Positions 49,363 to 60,410 are shown, numbered from the stretch's first letter. The stretch is DNA of 64,000 nt from Macrobrachium rosenbergii (GCF_040412425.1 NC_089766.1:46592297-46656296); one strand, 5' to 3'. Notes: generated from the sequence alone by a model not told the origin. Program-made: numbers and translations.

Positions 49363-49732
49363 AAAGCAAAAAATGCGCCGAAGTTTCTTTGGCGCAACTG
49401 AGTTTTCTGTACAGCGTATAATCAAGGCCACCGAAAATAGATCTATTTTTCGGTGGTCTCGGTATAATTCTGTATGAGCCGCGGTGGTGGCCTATCCCAT
49501 ACCGTTGCCAGAGGCACGATTATGGATAATCTTAACCTTAAATAAAATATGAAAGCTACTGAGGAGGCTAGAGGGCTGCAATTTGGTATGTTTGATGACT
49601 GGAGGGTGGATGATCAACATACCAATTTGCAGCCCTCTAGCCTCAGTAGTTTTTAAGATCTGAGGGCGGACAGAAAAAGCGCGGACGGACAGACAAAGCC
49701 ATCTCCATAATAGTTTTCTTTTACAGAAAACA
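49363..49732 (-). mobile_element. Multi-hairpin MITE-like element, copy 15 (subfamily A, near full length)
   Basis: From AAAAATGCGCCGAAGTTTCT to TTCTTTTACAGAAAA, with third hairpin (about 49428-49460) and central hairpin (about 49557-49651, one arm with an extra GAG). Confidence 0.9.
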
Positions 49733-50271
<539 letters not shown>

Positions 50272-50274
<3 letters not shown>

Positions 50275-50645
50275 ATTTTGAAACAGCAGTAGGATAAACA
50301 CACGGCTACATAGGGAGTCTCTATAAATAAAGTTCAGGGCTGAACTGCGCCTATAAATTACGAAAACTATAACGCCTTCTATAAATAACGCGACACCCAC
50401 CGCGATATTTCTCATAGGCACGGGACGAGATAGACGGCCATAAATATTAATGTGGATTCTCGAGGAACAGGACTCAAGGCGTCTGTGAAGAAGGGGGTTG
50501 TTGATCACACTGGGGTGGGGGGGTTGAAATGTGCTAGTGGGCAAGGATGAAAAAGAAATTCCACCAGACTTTAAAATGAGAAAGAGAGACACTCGAAAGT
50601 ATTTCCATGGTGTGAATGGGAATGGTGACGCGGTTATGGAATTCA

Positions 50646-50649
<4 letters not shown>
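50272..50649. other. Single-copy-like stretch
   Basis: GC-balanced; open frames without known domain; no exon supported. Confidence 0.45.

Positions 50650-50717
<68 letters not shown>
50650..50717. repeat. (AT)n microsatellite
   Basis: Pure AT tract of 68 bp. Confidence 0.95.
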
Positions 50718-50718
<1 letters not shown>

Positions 50719-50980
50719 TAACCGTAGTTGTCATTAAAGTACTACCATACAAAATATGTAAACGTGGCATCACCTGGCAGAAAAATTAATCATTCATAAT
50801 TTCATATTATTGTGGGTCCTATAATAATGGCAGTCTGCAATATGAATAAAACCATCCATTAATTTTACAATTCTCGATACAGGTCAAAAATGAGTTACAG
50901 GTTTCAAAGGAGCTGTATACTACAAAATATACCTCATTTTTACCTAACAAACGTAAGTAAAGCACATTATTAGCGAACAA

Positions 50981-51275
50981 GCTTGAAGGCGTGTGTTACG
51001 CTGCGCTGGAACCTGGCGCTGCCTGTCATGTCTTCCCTACGCTCCAGATCCCCCAACTACTTCAGCCCCACCCAGGGCGGACAAACAGGTTTGCAGGAGG
51101 AGGGTGGCTGTGTCATGTCTCCCCTGCCCTCCCCATCCCAACCCAGGGCGGACAAACAGATTTGCAGGAGGAGGGTGGATGTGTCATGTCTCCCATACCC
51201 TCCCGATCCCACACCTACCCCTCCCCCAGCCTGGGCGGACAAATAAGAAAGATCCACTCGGATTTTATTATTATA
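50981..51275 (+). repeat. Dispersed minisatellite-bearing element, locus 2
   Basis: Same structure as 3426-3925 but shorter: CGAACAAGCTTGAAGGCG, CTGCGCTGGAACCTGGCGCTG, about three units with CGGACAAACAGGTTTGCAGG and GGAGGGTGG, ending CCACTCGGATTTTATTATTA. The shared ends show an element that moves or duplicates as a whole. Confidence 0.82.
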
Positions 51276-52023
51276 GAAAGATAACAAATATCACATGTCA
51301 AAAAATGTGATTTTCTTATTATATTGTGAAGGAGACCATCTCTAAAATTAAAGTTGATAAGTTTAGGACTGGGCAGTACCTAAATGAAAACTGTTGTTTC
51401 AAATGTTGTTTGACCTGAAATTAACAATGACTAGTCAGGTGTGGCACAGTCAGGGACATTACCAACCACAAATATAAACATTAACCTGAACATTAACTTC
51501 ACCTAACAACACCAGAAGCTTTATTTAACTAAATGTAACAAACCTAACCTAACCTAACCTCAATAAGGAATCGTAAAGTAATCTAAAAGGTTCCCACGGC
51601 TTAATCACTACATTCAAATGAGGCCAATTTTATTTTCTGTGTAGAAATAAGCTCTACGAGCTTTGTAAACTTTAGGAAAAATAAAAGTCTGGAAATTCAT
51701 GAAACTATCAGCTTTAGAATCAGCACCAGAATCAGCTTTAACGTTACCAAAGATATCAGCTTTAACTTTACGTTACCTGGGATACCCTATCTTCTTCAAT
51801 ACGACCTAAGACAACTATCAACTTTAGTTACCGAAGAAACTAGCTTTCCTTTCAACAGAGATAATAGCTTTGGGTACTAAAGAAGCGAGATTTACTTTCA
51901 ATAGAGATAATAGCTTTGGCTACTGATATCAACAGTGTTAAGATTATTCAGTAAATAGAATTGGTAAGGTTATCAGAGAGAGATACAAAATATCAGCACT
52001 GAGATCAAACTTTGAATCTTCTA

Positions 52024-52025
<2 letters not shown>
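51276..52025. other. ~750-bp stretch with a telomere-like tract
   Basis: (AACCT)4 at 51541-51560 equals four TTAGG telomere repeats on the minus strand. A loose repeat of GATATCAGCTTTAAC and AGAGATAATAGCTTTGG occurs at 51700-51930. No exon recognised. Confidence 0.6.
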
Positions 52026-52102
<77 letters not shown>

Positions 52103-52196
52103 TAGATGAACCCTATTCATATGGGACAAGTCCACAAAACTATTTATATGGAACAAGGGGCCACTGACTTGGGATTCAAGCTCCCAAAGAATATTA
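52026..52196 (-). mobile_element. LINE tail, minus strand
   Basis: ATT tract 52026-52099 and a rearranged tail unit (AGTAGATGAACCCTATTCAT, then GGAACAAGGGGCCACTGACT). Confidence 0.8.
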
Positions 52197-52199
52197 AGG

Positions 52200-52637
52200 T
52201 GTATAATGCTGTATGAAACTCCCGATGTGCTGCCGTATGAAAACTACTCGACCACGACCGGGCAGCGCTCAAAGAGAATAGTATTAGGGTAGTTGCATTG
52301 CATTTTCCCAGATGCGGTCCAGTGAAGATGCGTCGGAATCATTTGACACTTCAAACTTATTAGCCATGCAAGACGCACGATCATGGCTAACTGTTTAACG
52401 AACTTAAATAAAATAAAAACTTCTGAGGCTAGAGGACTGCAATTTGGTATGTTTGATGATTGAAGGGTGGATGATCAACATACCAATTTAAGCTTAACCT
52501 TAAATAAAATAAAGACTACTGAGGCTCAGATTAGGGGGTTTTAAGATCTCAGTAGTTTTTAAGATCTCAGGGCGGACAGAAAAGGTGCGGACGGACAGAC
52601 GAAGCCGGCACAATAGTTGTCTTTAACAGAAAACTAG
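52200..52637 (-). mobile_element. Rearranged MITE-like element, copy 16
   Basis: GTATAATGCTGTATGAAACT start, central hairpin left arm (52424-52445), but the right arm is replaced by a partial repeat of the preceding segment (TTAACCTTAAATAAAATAAAGAC) and TAAGATCTCAG is duplicated. It ends GTGCGGACGGACAGACGAAG ... TTAACAGAAAACT. Confidence 0.8.
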
Positions 52638-52841
52638 AAATCAGCTTTTAATTAAATGTCAAAGAGGAAAACGGCAGTGACATTGCTTAAGATTAATCTG
52701 ATAATATAAATAAGCTAATGTTATCAATTAACAGCTTTGGGACCTTAGAAAATACTCTCAGTGTTACCACAAACAGATTTAGTATATGTCAGCAACCTAA
52801 AGTTAACCACAAGATTTTGACTTCCGTTCCTTTTTGTTTAT

Positions 52842-53096
52842 GGAACTTCGAAAGTTCAAGCGAAGGTGCAATGCATTACTACCCTAATGCTACTCTCCTT
52901 GCATTTTAATACATTATCTATTTATTTATTTATTCATTTGTTTCTTTTTAATAGGTGGAGCTCTTCTTTTGTATTTCCCTTTACTTCCTCTTACTTCTTC
53001 CTAATGAACACCTTAATGTTCTTTGGAAGCTTCTGGAATTTCAAGTCAATGGCCCTTATGGTGGGCTTGTTCTATATGAATAGGGTTATTCATCTT

Positions 53097-53190
<94 letters not shown>

Positions 53191-53265
53191 TTCTTTGTAA
53201 GCTTGAATTTCAAATCAGTGGCTCCTTTGGTGGGCTTGTTCCACATGAATAGAGTTATTCATCTT

Positions 53266-53320
<55 letters not shown>
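52842..53320 (+). mobile_element. LINE 3' end plus one extra tail unit
   Basis: From TGGAACTTCGAAAGTTCAAG through the 3' UTR to AAT 53100-53190, then a second short tail (TTTCAAATCAGTGGCTCC) with AAT 53270-53320. Confidence 0.85.
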
Positions 53321-53323
<3 letters not shown>

Positions 53324-53339
53324 TAGACGAAACCAATTT

Positions 53340-53790
53340 TGTCCCAACAACATAAGCTTTACGCCACCAACAGCACCCATCAACTTCAGGCTGCATACAT
53401 TTACAAAGCAATCACTCGGCACACCTGCTTGCAGAAAAGAGATTCACAAAGCACACGCATTTGCTTCTCAAAGGAACCCCGTCCCGAAACTCAAAGCGCC
53501 ATTTCGCTGGGCCACTTTGCCGAATACGTTATTAGGTCCCTGCAGTCGCTGGGCGGTCGAGCTGTCGAGCCGTCTGACTTTATAGATTGGGGATGAGTCG
53601 GTCGCGACGAGGAATGCAACGTGCAATCATCGCGATCGAGTGGCTTTTGCAGTCATTGAGACTGACGGGTGAGAATGATGATCTCGAAGGCTGGCAGAGG
53701 CGATGTGAAATAATGTGGTGTAGTGATGTGAATTGCACATCTTGGATGCATTTAAGTTTTCATTCATCGTGACCGGAACATTTTTTGTAA
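53340..53790. repeat. Segmental duplication, copy 1
   Basis: Shares an ordered series of blocks with 54590-55060: CTTCAGGC, GCTCCTCAAAGGAA/GCTTCTCAAAGGAA, CTTTGCCGAATACGT, CTGCAGTCGCTGG, GACTGACGGGTG, GAGGCGATGTGAAA, GGATGCAT and TTTTTGTAATG. Copy 1 is followed by the minisatellite-bearing element, copy 2 by a SINE-like repeat. Confidence 0.75.
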
Positions 53791-53794
53791 TGGT

Positions 53795-54437
53795 AATATC
53801 TGAGTGGGTCTTGTTTGTCCTCACCTGGGTGACAGTTCGGGAGACATGACACATCCACCCACCCCCTGCAAAACCGGTTTGTCCGCCCCGGCAGAAAAAG
53901 GATTCACAAAGACAGAGGATCGGGAGAGTAGGGAGACATAACACAGCGCCACCCACCCCTTGCAAAACCTGTTCGTCCCCCCGTCGCTGGGGGCAGGGTA
54001 GAGCCGGGGATCGGGAGATTGGGGGGAGACATGATAGATCCACCAATCCCCTGCAAAAGTGGCTTTTCCGCCCTGGGACTGACGGGTGGGATGATCTCGA
54101 AGGTAGTGGATCTTGAAGGTAGGGAGACATGAGCACATGGATGCATTTAAGTTTTCACCCACGCCCTGCAAAACCGGTTTGTCCGCCATGGGTGAGGGGT
54201 AGGTTGGGGATCTGGGGAAGGTAGGGATGACATGACACATCCACCCACCCCCTACAAAACCTGTTTGTGCGCCTCGGGTTTGGGGCGGGGTAGGTAGGGA
54301 ATCGGGAAGGTAGGGGAGACATGACACATCCACCCTCCTCCTCCTGCAAACCTGTTTGTCCGCCCCGGGTGTGGATCTTGAAGGATAGGTAGGGAACCCT
54401 CCTCCTTGGGAGGGTAGGGAAGACATGACACACCCAC
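53795..54437 (-). repeat. Dispersed minisatellite-bearing element, locus 3 (inverted)
   Basis: Six or more units of CCTGCAAAACCGGTTTGTCC / GGAGACATGACACATCCACC in minus orientation. The end GGTAATATCTGAGTGGGTCT is the reverse complement of the CCACTCGGATTTTATTATTA terminus. It also contains a private GGATGCATTTAAGTTTTCA piece at 54138-54158 copied from the adjacent duplication (compare 53746-53764), showing local gene-conversion-like exchange. Confidence 0.8.
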
Positions 54438-54439
54438 GC

Positions 54440-54530
54440 TTAATATTCTTTGGGAGCTTCTTGAATTTCAAGTCAATGGCCCCTTTGGTGGGCTTGTTCC
54501 ATATGAATAGGGTTATTCATCTTCTGAATA

Positions 54531-54584
<54 letters not shown>

Positions 54585-54585
54585 T
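54440..54585 (+). mobile_element. LINE tail with AAT tract
   Basis: TAATATTCTTTGGGAGCTTC, CAATGGCCCCTTTGGTGG, TCATCTTCTGAATAAATAAT and AAT to 54585. It sits exactly between the minisatellite element and duplication copy 2. Confidence 0.85.
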
Positions 54586-54589
54586 ACAG

Positions 54590-54818
54590 CCTGCACTTCA
54601 GGCCGTCACAAACCACGCTGCTACCAGCTATCCATCCGAGAGTCTCCCCGAATACAGAAGAGTTTGACAAAGCACTATTAAACTATTACATTCGCTCCTC
54701 AAAGGAAGCCCCCCCCATCACAAACCTCTCAAAACGCCATTACTCGGGCCCGCTTTGCTGAATACGTAATTAGGGGTCAATAAAGCGGGTTTCTGCAGTC
54801 GCTGGACGGCTGGGCTGT

Positions 54819-54893
<75 letters not shown>

Positions 54894-55060
54894 ATAATCA
54901 CGGCAGAATGACCTTGCAACACCTGGGACTGACAGGTGCGAGACACGACCGGAATGGCGCGTGGAGGCGATGTGAAACAATGTCCCATAGAACCGAGTTT
55001 CATATCCCGGACGCATCCGAGCCTTCGCTAATCACGATCGTTTTGTAATGACAGCCCAGA
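54590..55060. repeat. Segmental duplication, copy 2, with (CT)n
   Basis: Counterpart of 53340-53790; a (CT)n tract (54823-54891) interrupts it after CTGGACGGCTGGGCTGTCAA. No minisatellite element follows TTTTGTAATG here, so this copy preserves the uninterrupted site. Confidence 0.75.
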
Positions 55061-55080
55061 ATCGAAGAATGCGTAGTAGT

Positions 55081-55294
55081 GAATAGGTCTGGAAAGCTTA
55101 ACATGGGGAAAACCTCAAAGCAGTTGCACTATGAATCAGTTGGAAAGGAAGTTGGAAGGAAGACGATATGAACGGAGATACCGCAAAAGGAATTGAAAGG
55201 GGTTGCATCTAGGTGCCTTGGGAAGAGACGCTGCAAAGAACCTTAAGTAATACATACAGTGCGCCGCATGGGGTGCACTGACGGCGCTACCCCA
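55081..55294 (+). mobile_element. SINE-like interspersed repeat, copy 5 (5'-truncated)
   Basis: TGGGGAAAACCTCAAAGCAG, TTGCACTATGAATCAGTTGG, GATATGAACGGAGATACCGC, GCGCCGCATGGGGTGCACTG, ending GACGGCGCTACCCC. Confidence 0.8.
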
Positions 55295-55460
55295 TAAAGG
55301 GTTAATAATTACCTATGAGAGGGATTTTAGTAGGGTCACATAATTGGCAAGACACTGTTATAACTATATTACACAGCAACCGATTTAGACTATTTTTTAC
55401 AGTGGTTTGCAGGTATATCTTGATGGAATCACAAGCAAAAAAATAAAAAAAAAAATAAAT

Positions 55461-55821
55461 AAAAAATGCGCAATCGAGTTTTCTGTACAGCCGCTGCATC
55501 ATATAATCAAGGCCACCGAAAATAGATCTATCTTTCGGTGGTCTCAGTATAATGCTGTACGAGCCGCGGCTCATGAAACTTTAACCTCGGCCCGGTGGTG
55601 GCCTATCCTCTATCGTTGCCAGACGCACGATTATGGCCAACTTTAACCTTAAATAAAATAAAAACTACTAAGGCTAGAGGGCTGCAATTTGGTATGCCTG
55701 TTGACTGGAGGGTGGATGATCAACATCCCAATTTGCAGCCCTCTAGCCTCAGTAGTTTTCAAGATCTGAGGGCGGACAGACAAAAAGCCATCTCCATGAT
55801 AGCTTTCTTCTACAGAAAATT
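55461..55821 (-). mobile_element. Multi-hairpin MITE-like element, copy 17 (subfamily A)
   Basis: AAAAATGCGCAATCGAGTTT (terminal hairpin half lost), third hairpin (55522-55548), CTATCGTTGCCAGACGCACG, central hairpin (55665-55762); ends TTCTTCTACAGAAAATT. The GCGGACAGAAAAAG block is shortened. Confidence 0.88.
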
Positions 55822-55893
55822 GAAAAGAGCAAAGTCTAGCAGCGACAAATCCGAAAGCAGAAGAAGACGAGATGTTTACACAGGACACAGCAG

Positions 55894-55953
<60 letters not shown>

Positions 55954-56106
55954 TCCTGCCGGAGGGCTTAGGGCAATACTTCAAGTGAAAGGATTTAATG
56001 AGATACGTTGCCCCAGTTTACAGAGGAGAAGGAGATATTGTTATGCCTCTCGTGATGATGTTGGTGCTTGCATATTAGATTCCAGTGCCCGTAGGAGGAG
56101 GTAGAG
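55822..56106. repeat. Spacer with (CT)n
   Basis: (CT)n 55892-55951; flanking sequence unrecognised. Confidence 0.7.
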
Positions 56107-56383
56107 CCGTCAGTGCACCCCGTGCGGTGCACTGTAGGCATTAGTTAAGGTTACTAGCTGCAACTCCTTTCATTCCTTTTCCTGTACGTCCTTTCATATT
56201 CTCTTTCTTCCGTCTTACTATCGTCAACCCTCTACTAACAATTGATTCATCGTGCAACTGCTTAGAGGTTTTCCTCCTGTTACACGTTTCATACCTTCTT
56301 ACCGTCAGCTTCCGTTTCAGGGTTGAATGACCGCATGGGTCCCAGTGCTTGGTCTTTGGCCTAAATTCTGTATACAATTCAGT
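56107..56383 (-). mobile_element. SINE-like interspersed repeat, copy 6 (minus)
   Basis: GCCGTCAGTGCACCCCGTGC at the start (full 3' end), GCACTGTAGGCATTAGTTAA, GAGGTTTTCCTCCTGTTACA, TGAATGACCGCATGGGTCCC and GGCCTAAATTCTGTATA. One of the most complete copies. Confidence 0.85.
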
Positions 56384-56390
56384 TCAGTCA

Positions 56391-56860
56391 ATGCCCTTTC
56401 GTCCTAGGGAATGACGTCTCGAATCCCACAATTTTGAGAAATGGATTTCATCGACAGTAAGTTTCTCCGGAGGACAGTTGCTGTAAATAACGTTTATTTT
56501 TTTTTTTTTCGGCGAAGATTTCACGTGAATCGCCAATTTCGTGAAAAAGAAAATAGTTTTTTTTATGAAATAGTCGTAAAATGATTTCACAGATATGCCA
56601 TGTAGCGTTTTTTCTTGGCTACTGACAGTGCAAACAGTGATTTTTGGTTATTTCTGATAATGTTTCCATGAGATCTCTCTCCGTTTGTCCGGTTCGCAAA
56701 CATGTGGACACAAAAAAGGTAACGAAGTCTTCTGGTAATGAAGATTGCTCTCATTCATTAAAATACCATTCACTTTTCGCTTATCTGCAAATGGCGTTCC
56801 TCCCTTATTCTAATGAAATATTATCTCACCTTGGTTTACCTCTCTCTGGTTTCAGTTTTT
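56391..56860. other. Single-copy-like stretch
   Basis: No exon or repeat recognised; open frames at 56590-56384 (-) and 56644-56874 (+) have no known domain. Confidence 0.45.
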
Positions 56861-56862
56861 TT

Positions 56863-57238
56863 ACTTTTCTGTAAAAGAAAACTATTGTGCCGGCTTTGTC
56901 TGTCCGTCCGTCCGTTCGCACTCTTTTCTGCCCGCCGTCAGATCTTGAAAACTACCGAGGCTAGAGGGCTGCAAATTCGTATGTTGATCATCCACCCTCC
57001 AATCATCAAACATACCAAATTGCAGCCCTGTAGCCTCAGTAGTTTTTATTTTATTTAAGGTTAAAGTAAGTCATAATCGTGCTTCTGGCAACGATATAGG
57101 ACAAGCCACCACCGGGCCGTGGTTCAAGTTTCATGGGCTGCGGCTCGTACAGCATTATACCGAGACCACCGAAAGATAGATCTGTTTTCGGTGGCCTTGA
57201 TTATACGCTGTACAGAAAACTCGTTTGCGCCGAAGAAA
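56863..57238 (+). mobile_element. Multi-hairpin MITE-like element, copy 18 (subfamily A, near full length)
   Basis: ACTTTTCTGTAAAAGAAAAC, GTGCCGGCTTTGTCTGTCCG, central hairpin (about 56948-57050), CGATATAGGACAAGCCACCA, third hairpin (57170-57196), ending CTCGTTTGCGCCGAAGAAAT, where a 30-bp tandem repeat replaces the rest of the terminus. Confidence 0.9.
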
Positions 57239-57350
57239 TGAATGAAAGATATATCTCCAGTTGAGAAGTGAATGAAAGATATATCCTCAGTTGAGACGTG
57301 AATGAAAGATATATCTCCAATTGATCAGTGAATGAAAGATCTCCACCTGA
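57237..57350 (+). repeat. 30-bp tandem repeat, ~4 copies
   Basis: GAATGAAAGATATATCTCCA plus GTTGAGAAGT repeats four times directly at the end of the MITE-like element. Confidence 0.9.
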
Positions 57351-57834
57351 TTGCACCAACAGCTGAATTAACCTCAGCGCCGCAAAACGCCCCTTACCAC
57401 CTCTGATAAAATCCGATCAATATCTCATCCCAGCAGCTACCTGGCTGTTTGCACTCTTGACTAATTAACCTAAAACACGTTATATAAGTCGGGGGCTTAA
57501 TTGAACTCACCAATCTCCTCAAACGATTGCGGCGTTTTGGTGGTTAAGTCTCCTCTCTATTCCATTCCCACGTTCATTATCTCTCCTCCTCCTCCTCCTC
57601 CTCCTCCTCCTCCTCCTCCTCCTCCTCCTCCTCCTCCTCCTACATTTATTCTTTAATCTTTCTATGCTACCATTCGGTCGCTTGCAAATATACATTTCTT
57701 ATATGAGACTCCTTTCAGAAACCTATTTATTTATCTATTTAATTTCCTATTTAGTTTTATTAAGGCGTCAATAACCTAAGGGATGTTGCGACGTCGCCAG
57801 TTTAATAGCCACAAATCAATCAATCAATCCCATC
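57351..57834. repeat. Spacer with (CCT)n
   Basis: (CTC)n/(CCT)n of about 57 bp at 57585-57642 in otherwise unique sequence. Confidence 0.8.
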
Positions 57835-58455
57835 CACTTATTAGAACCCATTCCCATCTATTCCAGACCGTGACTAACTCCTATGTCCACCTATTCCTGT
57901 ATATTCCAGCCCATGAATAATGCCTATTTCCACTTATTCTAATCTATTCCAACCGATGACTAATTCCTATTTCCACCTATTCCCATTTATTCCAGCCCAT
58001 GACTAATGCCTGTTTCCACCTATTCCCATTAATTCCAGCCTATGACTAACTCCCATTCCCACCTATACCCATCTATTCCAGCCAATGACTAACTCCTATT
58101 TCCACCTATTCCCATCTATTCCAGCCAATGACTAACTCCCATTCCCACCTTTACCCATCTATTCCAACCGATGACTAACTCCCATTTCCACCTATTCCCA
58201 TCTATTCCAGCCAATGACTAACTCCCATTCCCACCTTTACCCATCTATTCCAGCCTATGACTAACTCCCATTCCCACCTATACCCATCTATTCCAGCCAA
58301 TGACTAACTCCCATTCCCACCTATACCCATCTATTCCAGCCAATGACTAACTCCCATTTCCACCTGTTCCCATCTATTCCAGCCCACGACTAACTCCTAT
58401 TTCCACCTATTCCCATCTATTCCAGCCAATGACTAACTCCCATTCCCATTCATCC
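57835..58455 (+). repeat. 43-bp minisatellite, ~14 copies
   Basis: Unit CCCATCTATTCCAGCCAATG, ACTAACTCCCATTCCCACCT, ATA. Conserved in length, diverged mostly in the last third. It lies in the putative intron, starting ~70 bp beyond the donor of the coding exon at 58524. Confidence 0.95.
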
Positions 58456-58523
58456 AACCCAAAACTGTCTCCTAGACAACCCCCCCACCCCGCCCCTTCC
58501 TTCCATTCCAAGGATCCACTTAC

Positions 58524-58806
58524 CCGTCACGCCGGAACGGACAGACGAAGTCCTGGACATCTCGGGAGACCAGGAGCCGGGTCCCCGGAGAGGATGCCTC
58601 CTGGAGGTGGTGTCCCTGAACTTCTTGAGGTCCCTCCTGTTGCTCCGGCGGGAGAAACGGGGCGACGACGACGGCGACGGCGGCAAGAAGTCTTCCTCCT
58701 CCTGCATGATCCGGTGGACCAGAGGGTGGAGGCTGCTCTCCTCGATGGAGACGTACTCGAGCCCCTGCTGCGCCTTGGAGGGGTAGAAGAGCTCGTTCCG
58801 CGACAT
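58524..58806 (-). CDS. N-terminal coding exon of an unrecognised split gene
   Basis: Minus-strand ATG at 58806 opens MSRNELFYPSKAQQ. Residues 1-40 are mixed and acidic (EESSLHPL, QEEEDFLPP), residues 41-94 are Ser/Arg/Pro-rich and basic (PSPSSSPRFSRRSNRRDLKK; SRTSSVRSGVT). The coding part ends ACG G|GTAAGT, a consensus donor in phase 1. Its 94 codons plus one base join in frame to the 105-bp exon at 32841-32737 across 25.7 kb. G+C-rich with few repeats. No signal peptide, membrane span or known domain is visible. The tail looks like a disordered cytosolic N-terminus with possible kinase sites (RTSS). Other frames are also open because of high G+C, so the minus frame is chosen for the start, the donor and the phase match. 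Function unknown. Confidence 0.72.
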
Positions 58807-58991
58807 CCTGAAGAAGGCGCTGACGGAGGTGCGGGAAGGAATGTGCAGGAAGAGAGAATTTGTCCGGTTGTCTTTTGATTTCCTTCACTCGGCGTTCAGC
58901 AACGCTCGCTCGGACATCCTGAAGAAGGCGGCGAAGAAGGTGCAGGAGGGGAGAATTATCTGTTTATGTTTTTGATTCCCTCACTCGATTT
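58801..58991 (-). repeat. Tandem duplication of the start-codon region
   Basis: GACATCCTGAAGAAGGCG, AGGTGCGGGAAGGAA..., GAGAATT and TTTTGATTTCCTTCACTCG (58802-58890) are repeated in diverged form as GACATCCTGAAGAAGGCG ... GGTGCAGGAGGGGAGAATT ... TTTTGATTCCCTCACTCG (58913-58989). The duplication carries a second ATG context. Confidence 0.82.
58885..58917 (-). CDS. Upstream ORF, 10 codons (MSERALLNAE)
   Basis: Minus-strand ATG at 58917-58915, followed by nine codons and TGA at 58887-58885, 78 bp upstream of the main start at 58806. The ATG context (CAGGATGTC) is identical to that of the main start because both come from the duplicated segment. If the 5' UTR includes it, it could reduce or regulate initiation at the main ATG. 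Translation is not shown; transcript limits are unknown. Confidence 0.35.
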   Translation of the reverse strand: MSERALLNAE

Positions 58992-59063
58992 TTCTCTCTC
59001 TCTCGTCGTCATTCTTCATTGTTGAGAGGCTTCTTCACCTATTGTTTTTTTTTTTTTAATGTA

Positions 59064-59345
59064 TTGTTGCGTCAGTAGCCCCGACGCATCGATCACTCTA
59101 AATCAAGTAGCAGTTCACTGTGTCATTGCGTCAGTAGCCCCGACGCATCGATCACTCTAAATCAAGTAGCAGTTCACTGTGTCATTGCGTCAGTAGCCCC
59201 GACGCATCGATTACTCTAAATCAAGTAGCAATTCACTGTATCATTGCGTCAGTAGCCAAGACGCATCGATTACTCTAAATCAAGTAGCAATTCACTGTGT
59301 CATTGCGTCAGTAGCCCCGACGCATCGATCACTCTAAATCAAATC
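59064..59345. repeat. 59-bp minisatellite upstream of the gene, ~4.8 copies
   Basis: Unit TGCGTCAGTAGCCCCGACGC, ATCGATCACTCTAAATCAAG, TAGCAGTTCACTGTGTCAT. Each unit contains a hairpin (TGCGTC ... GACGCA) followed by ATCGAT. It lies about 260-540 bp upstream of the main ATG on the minus strand. Confidence 0.93.
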
Positions 59346-60410
59346 AATTGGCAATTTTAGCAATTCACTGTCTTGTGATTGATGTCACCGAACGTATTCC
59401 ATAAACTTCTTAATATAAGAATATACCAACTTTGAAATACTTGAACGTGAACTTAAATAATTAGCACAGATATACGAAGTGACGTTTCACTTACAATTCA
59501 AAGGACTTACCGTATCCCGCTAATTTCAAGATAACAAAAGCACTTAGTTACGGTTCAGCGTCTGATAATCAAAATATCATCTTTCATAACTTTGACAAAA
59601 GCGCGCAAGCAATGCTGTCGATAGCGTTGGTATGTAAACACCACCTCTCGTAATATTAAAATAAGCTTATCGTCCTTCTTATATCCTACGAAACTATAGC
59701 TATTTGATAGAATTCAATTCGTCCAACATCAACTAATCACCGCAACGGAGAAAATAATCATTCCAGGGGATCGTTCAACGTTCACAAAAGTATTTACAAA
59801 ACCGTCCATAAACTCTGTATTAAAACTAACATTGCATCGGTACAATTTTGATCAATTGAAGCATATCACAGTTCAGCGCAGGCACGTTCCGACCTTAAAA
59901 TTTACTTCCTACACATCTACGGTTAATCTCTCTTGTTTAAAGTCTACATCTTGTCAATTGTGCAGTTCCGCGCGTCCAAAATCACGAATTCCGAGTCTGA
60001 GCGGCGTGTCGGGCCGTTCAACATTGTCCGTCGCAATTCCGCGGGTTAAAATTTCATGATTTTTAGTTTCCAGCCGAAGAATTTCTTGCCATGAAGCATG
60101 TTATTCCTTTTTTTTTTTTATCTCCGAGACCTGATTCCTGTCATTCTGTCATTGCGATTTCATTCGAATTGTTATTTTTTTTTTTATTTCACTTGAATTT
60201 CGTCATCACTGCGTGTTTGGAAAATAACGACACTCGTATAAATAAATTCAATACTGTTGTTTCACCACAAAAATCATTAGTCAGTACCGATAACTGTCCT
60301 CAGCTAAGAATCATTTTCTGCCATTCATCATTTTTCTTTTCATTTTTTTTTTATTATTTTTATCTTTTTATTTCACTTGTCCTTCCATGAACAAAAAGCA
60401 CTGAAAAGCA
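59346..60410 (-). promoter_or_regulatory. Repeat-poor region upstream of the coding exon (putative promoter / 5' UTR)
   Basis: About 1 kb with no dispersed repeats or long microsatellites, in contrast to the rest of the window, placed directly 5' of the minus-strand exon. No TATA box or initiator can be fixed from sequence alone. An open plus frame at 59832-60059 has no known domain. The call rests on position and lack of repeats. Confidence 0.3.

Noticed and set aside
58429..58878. 149-codon plus-strand frame over the coding exon
   Set aside because: The region is GC-rich and open in several frames; only the minus frame has an ATG plus a GTAAGT donor and a phase-matched partner exon.
58520..58888. 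Alternative minus frame of 122 codons
   Set aside because: Overlaps the chosen frame but would read past the donor without a matching phase to the 32841 exon.
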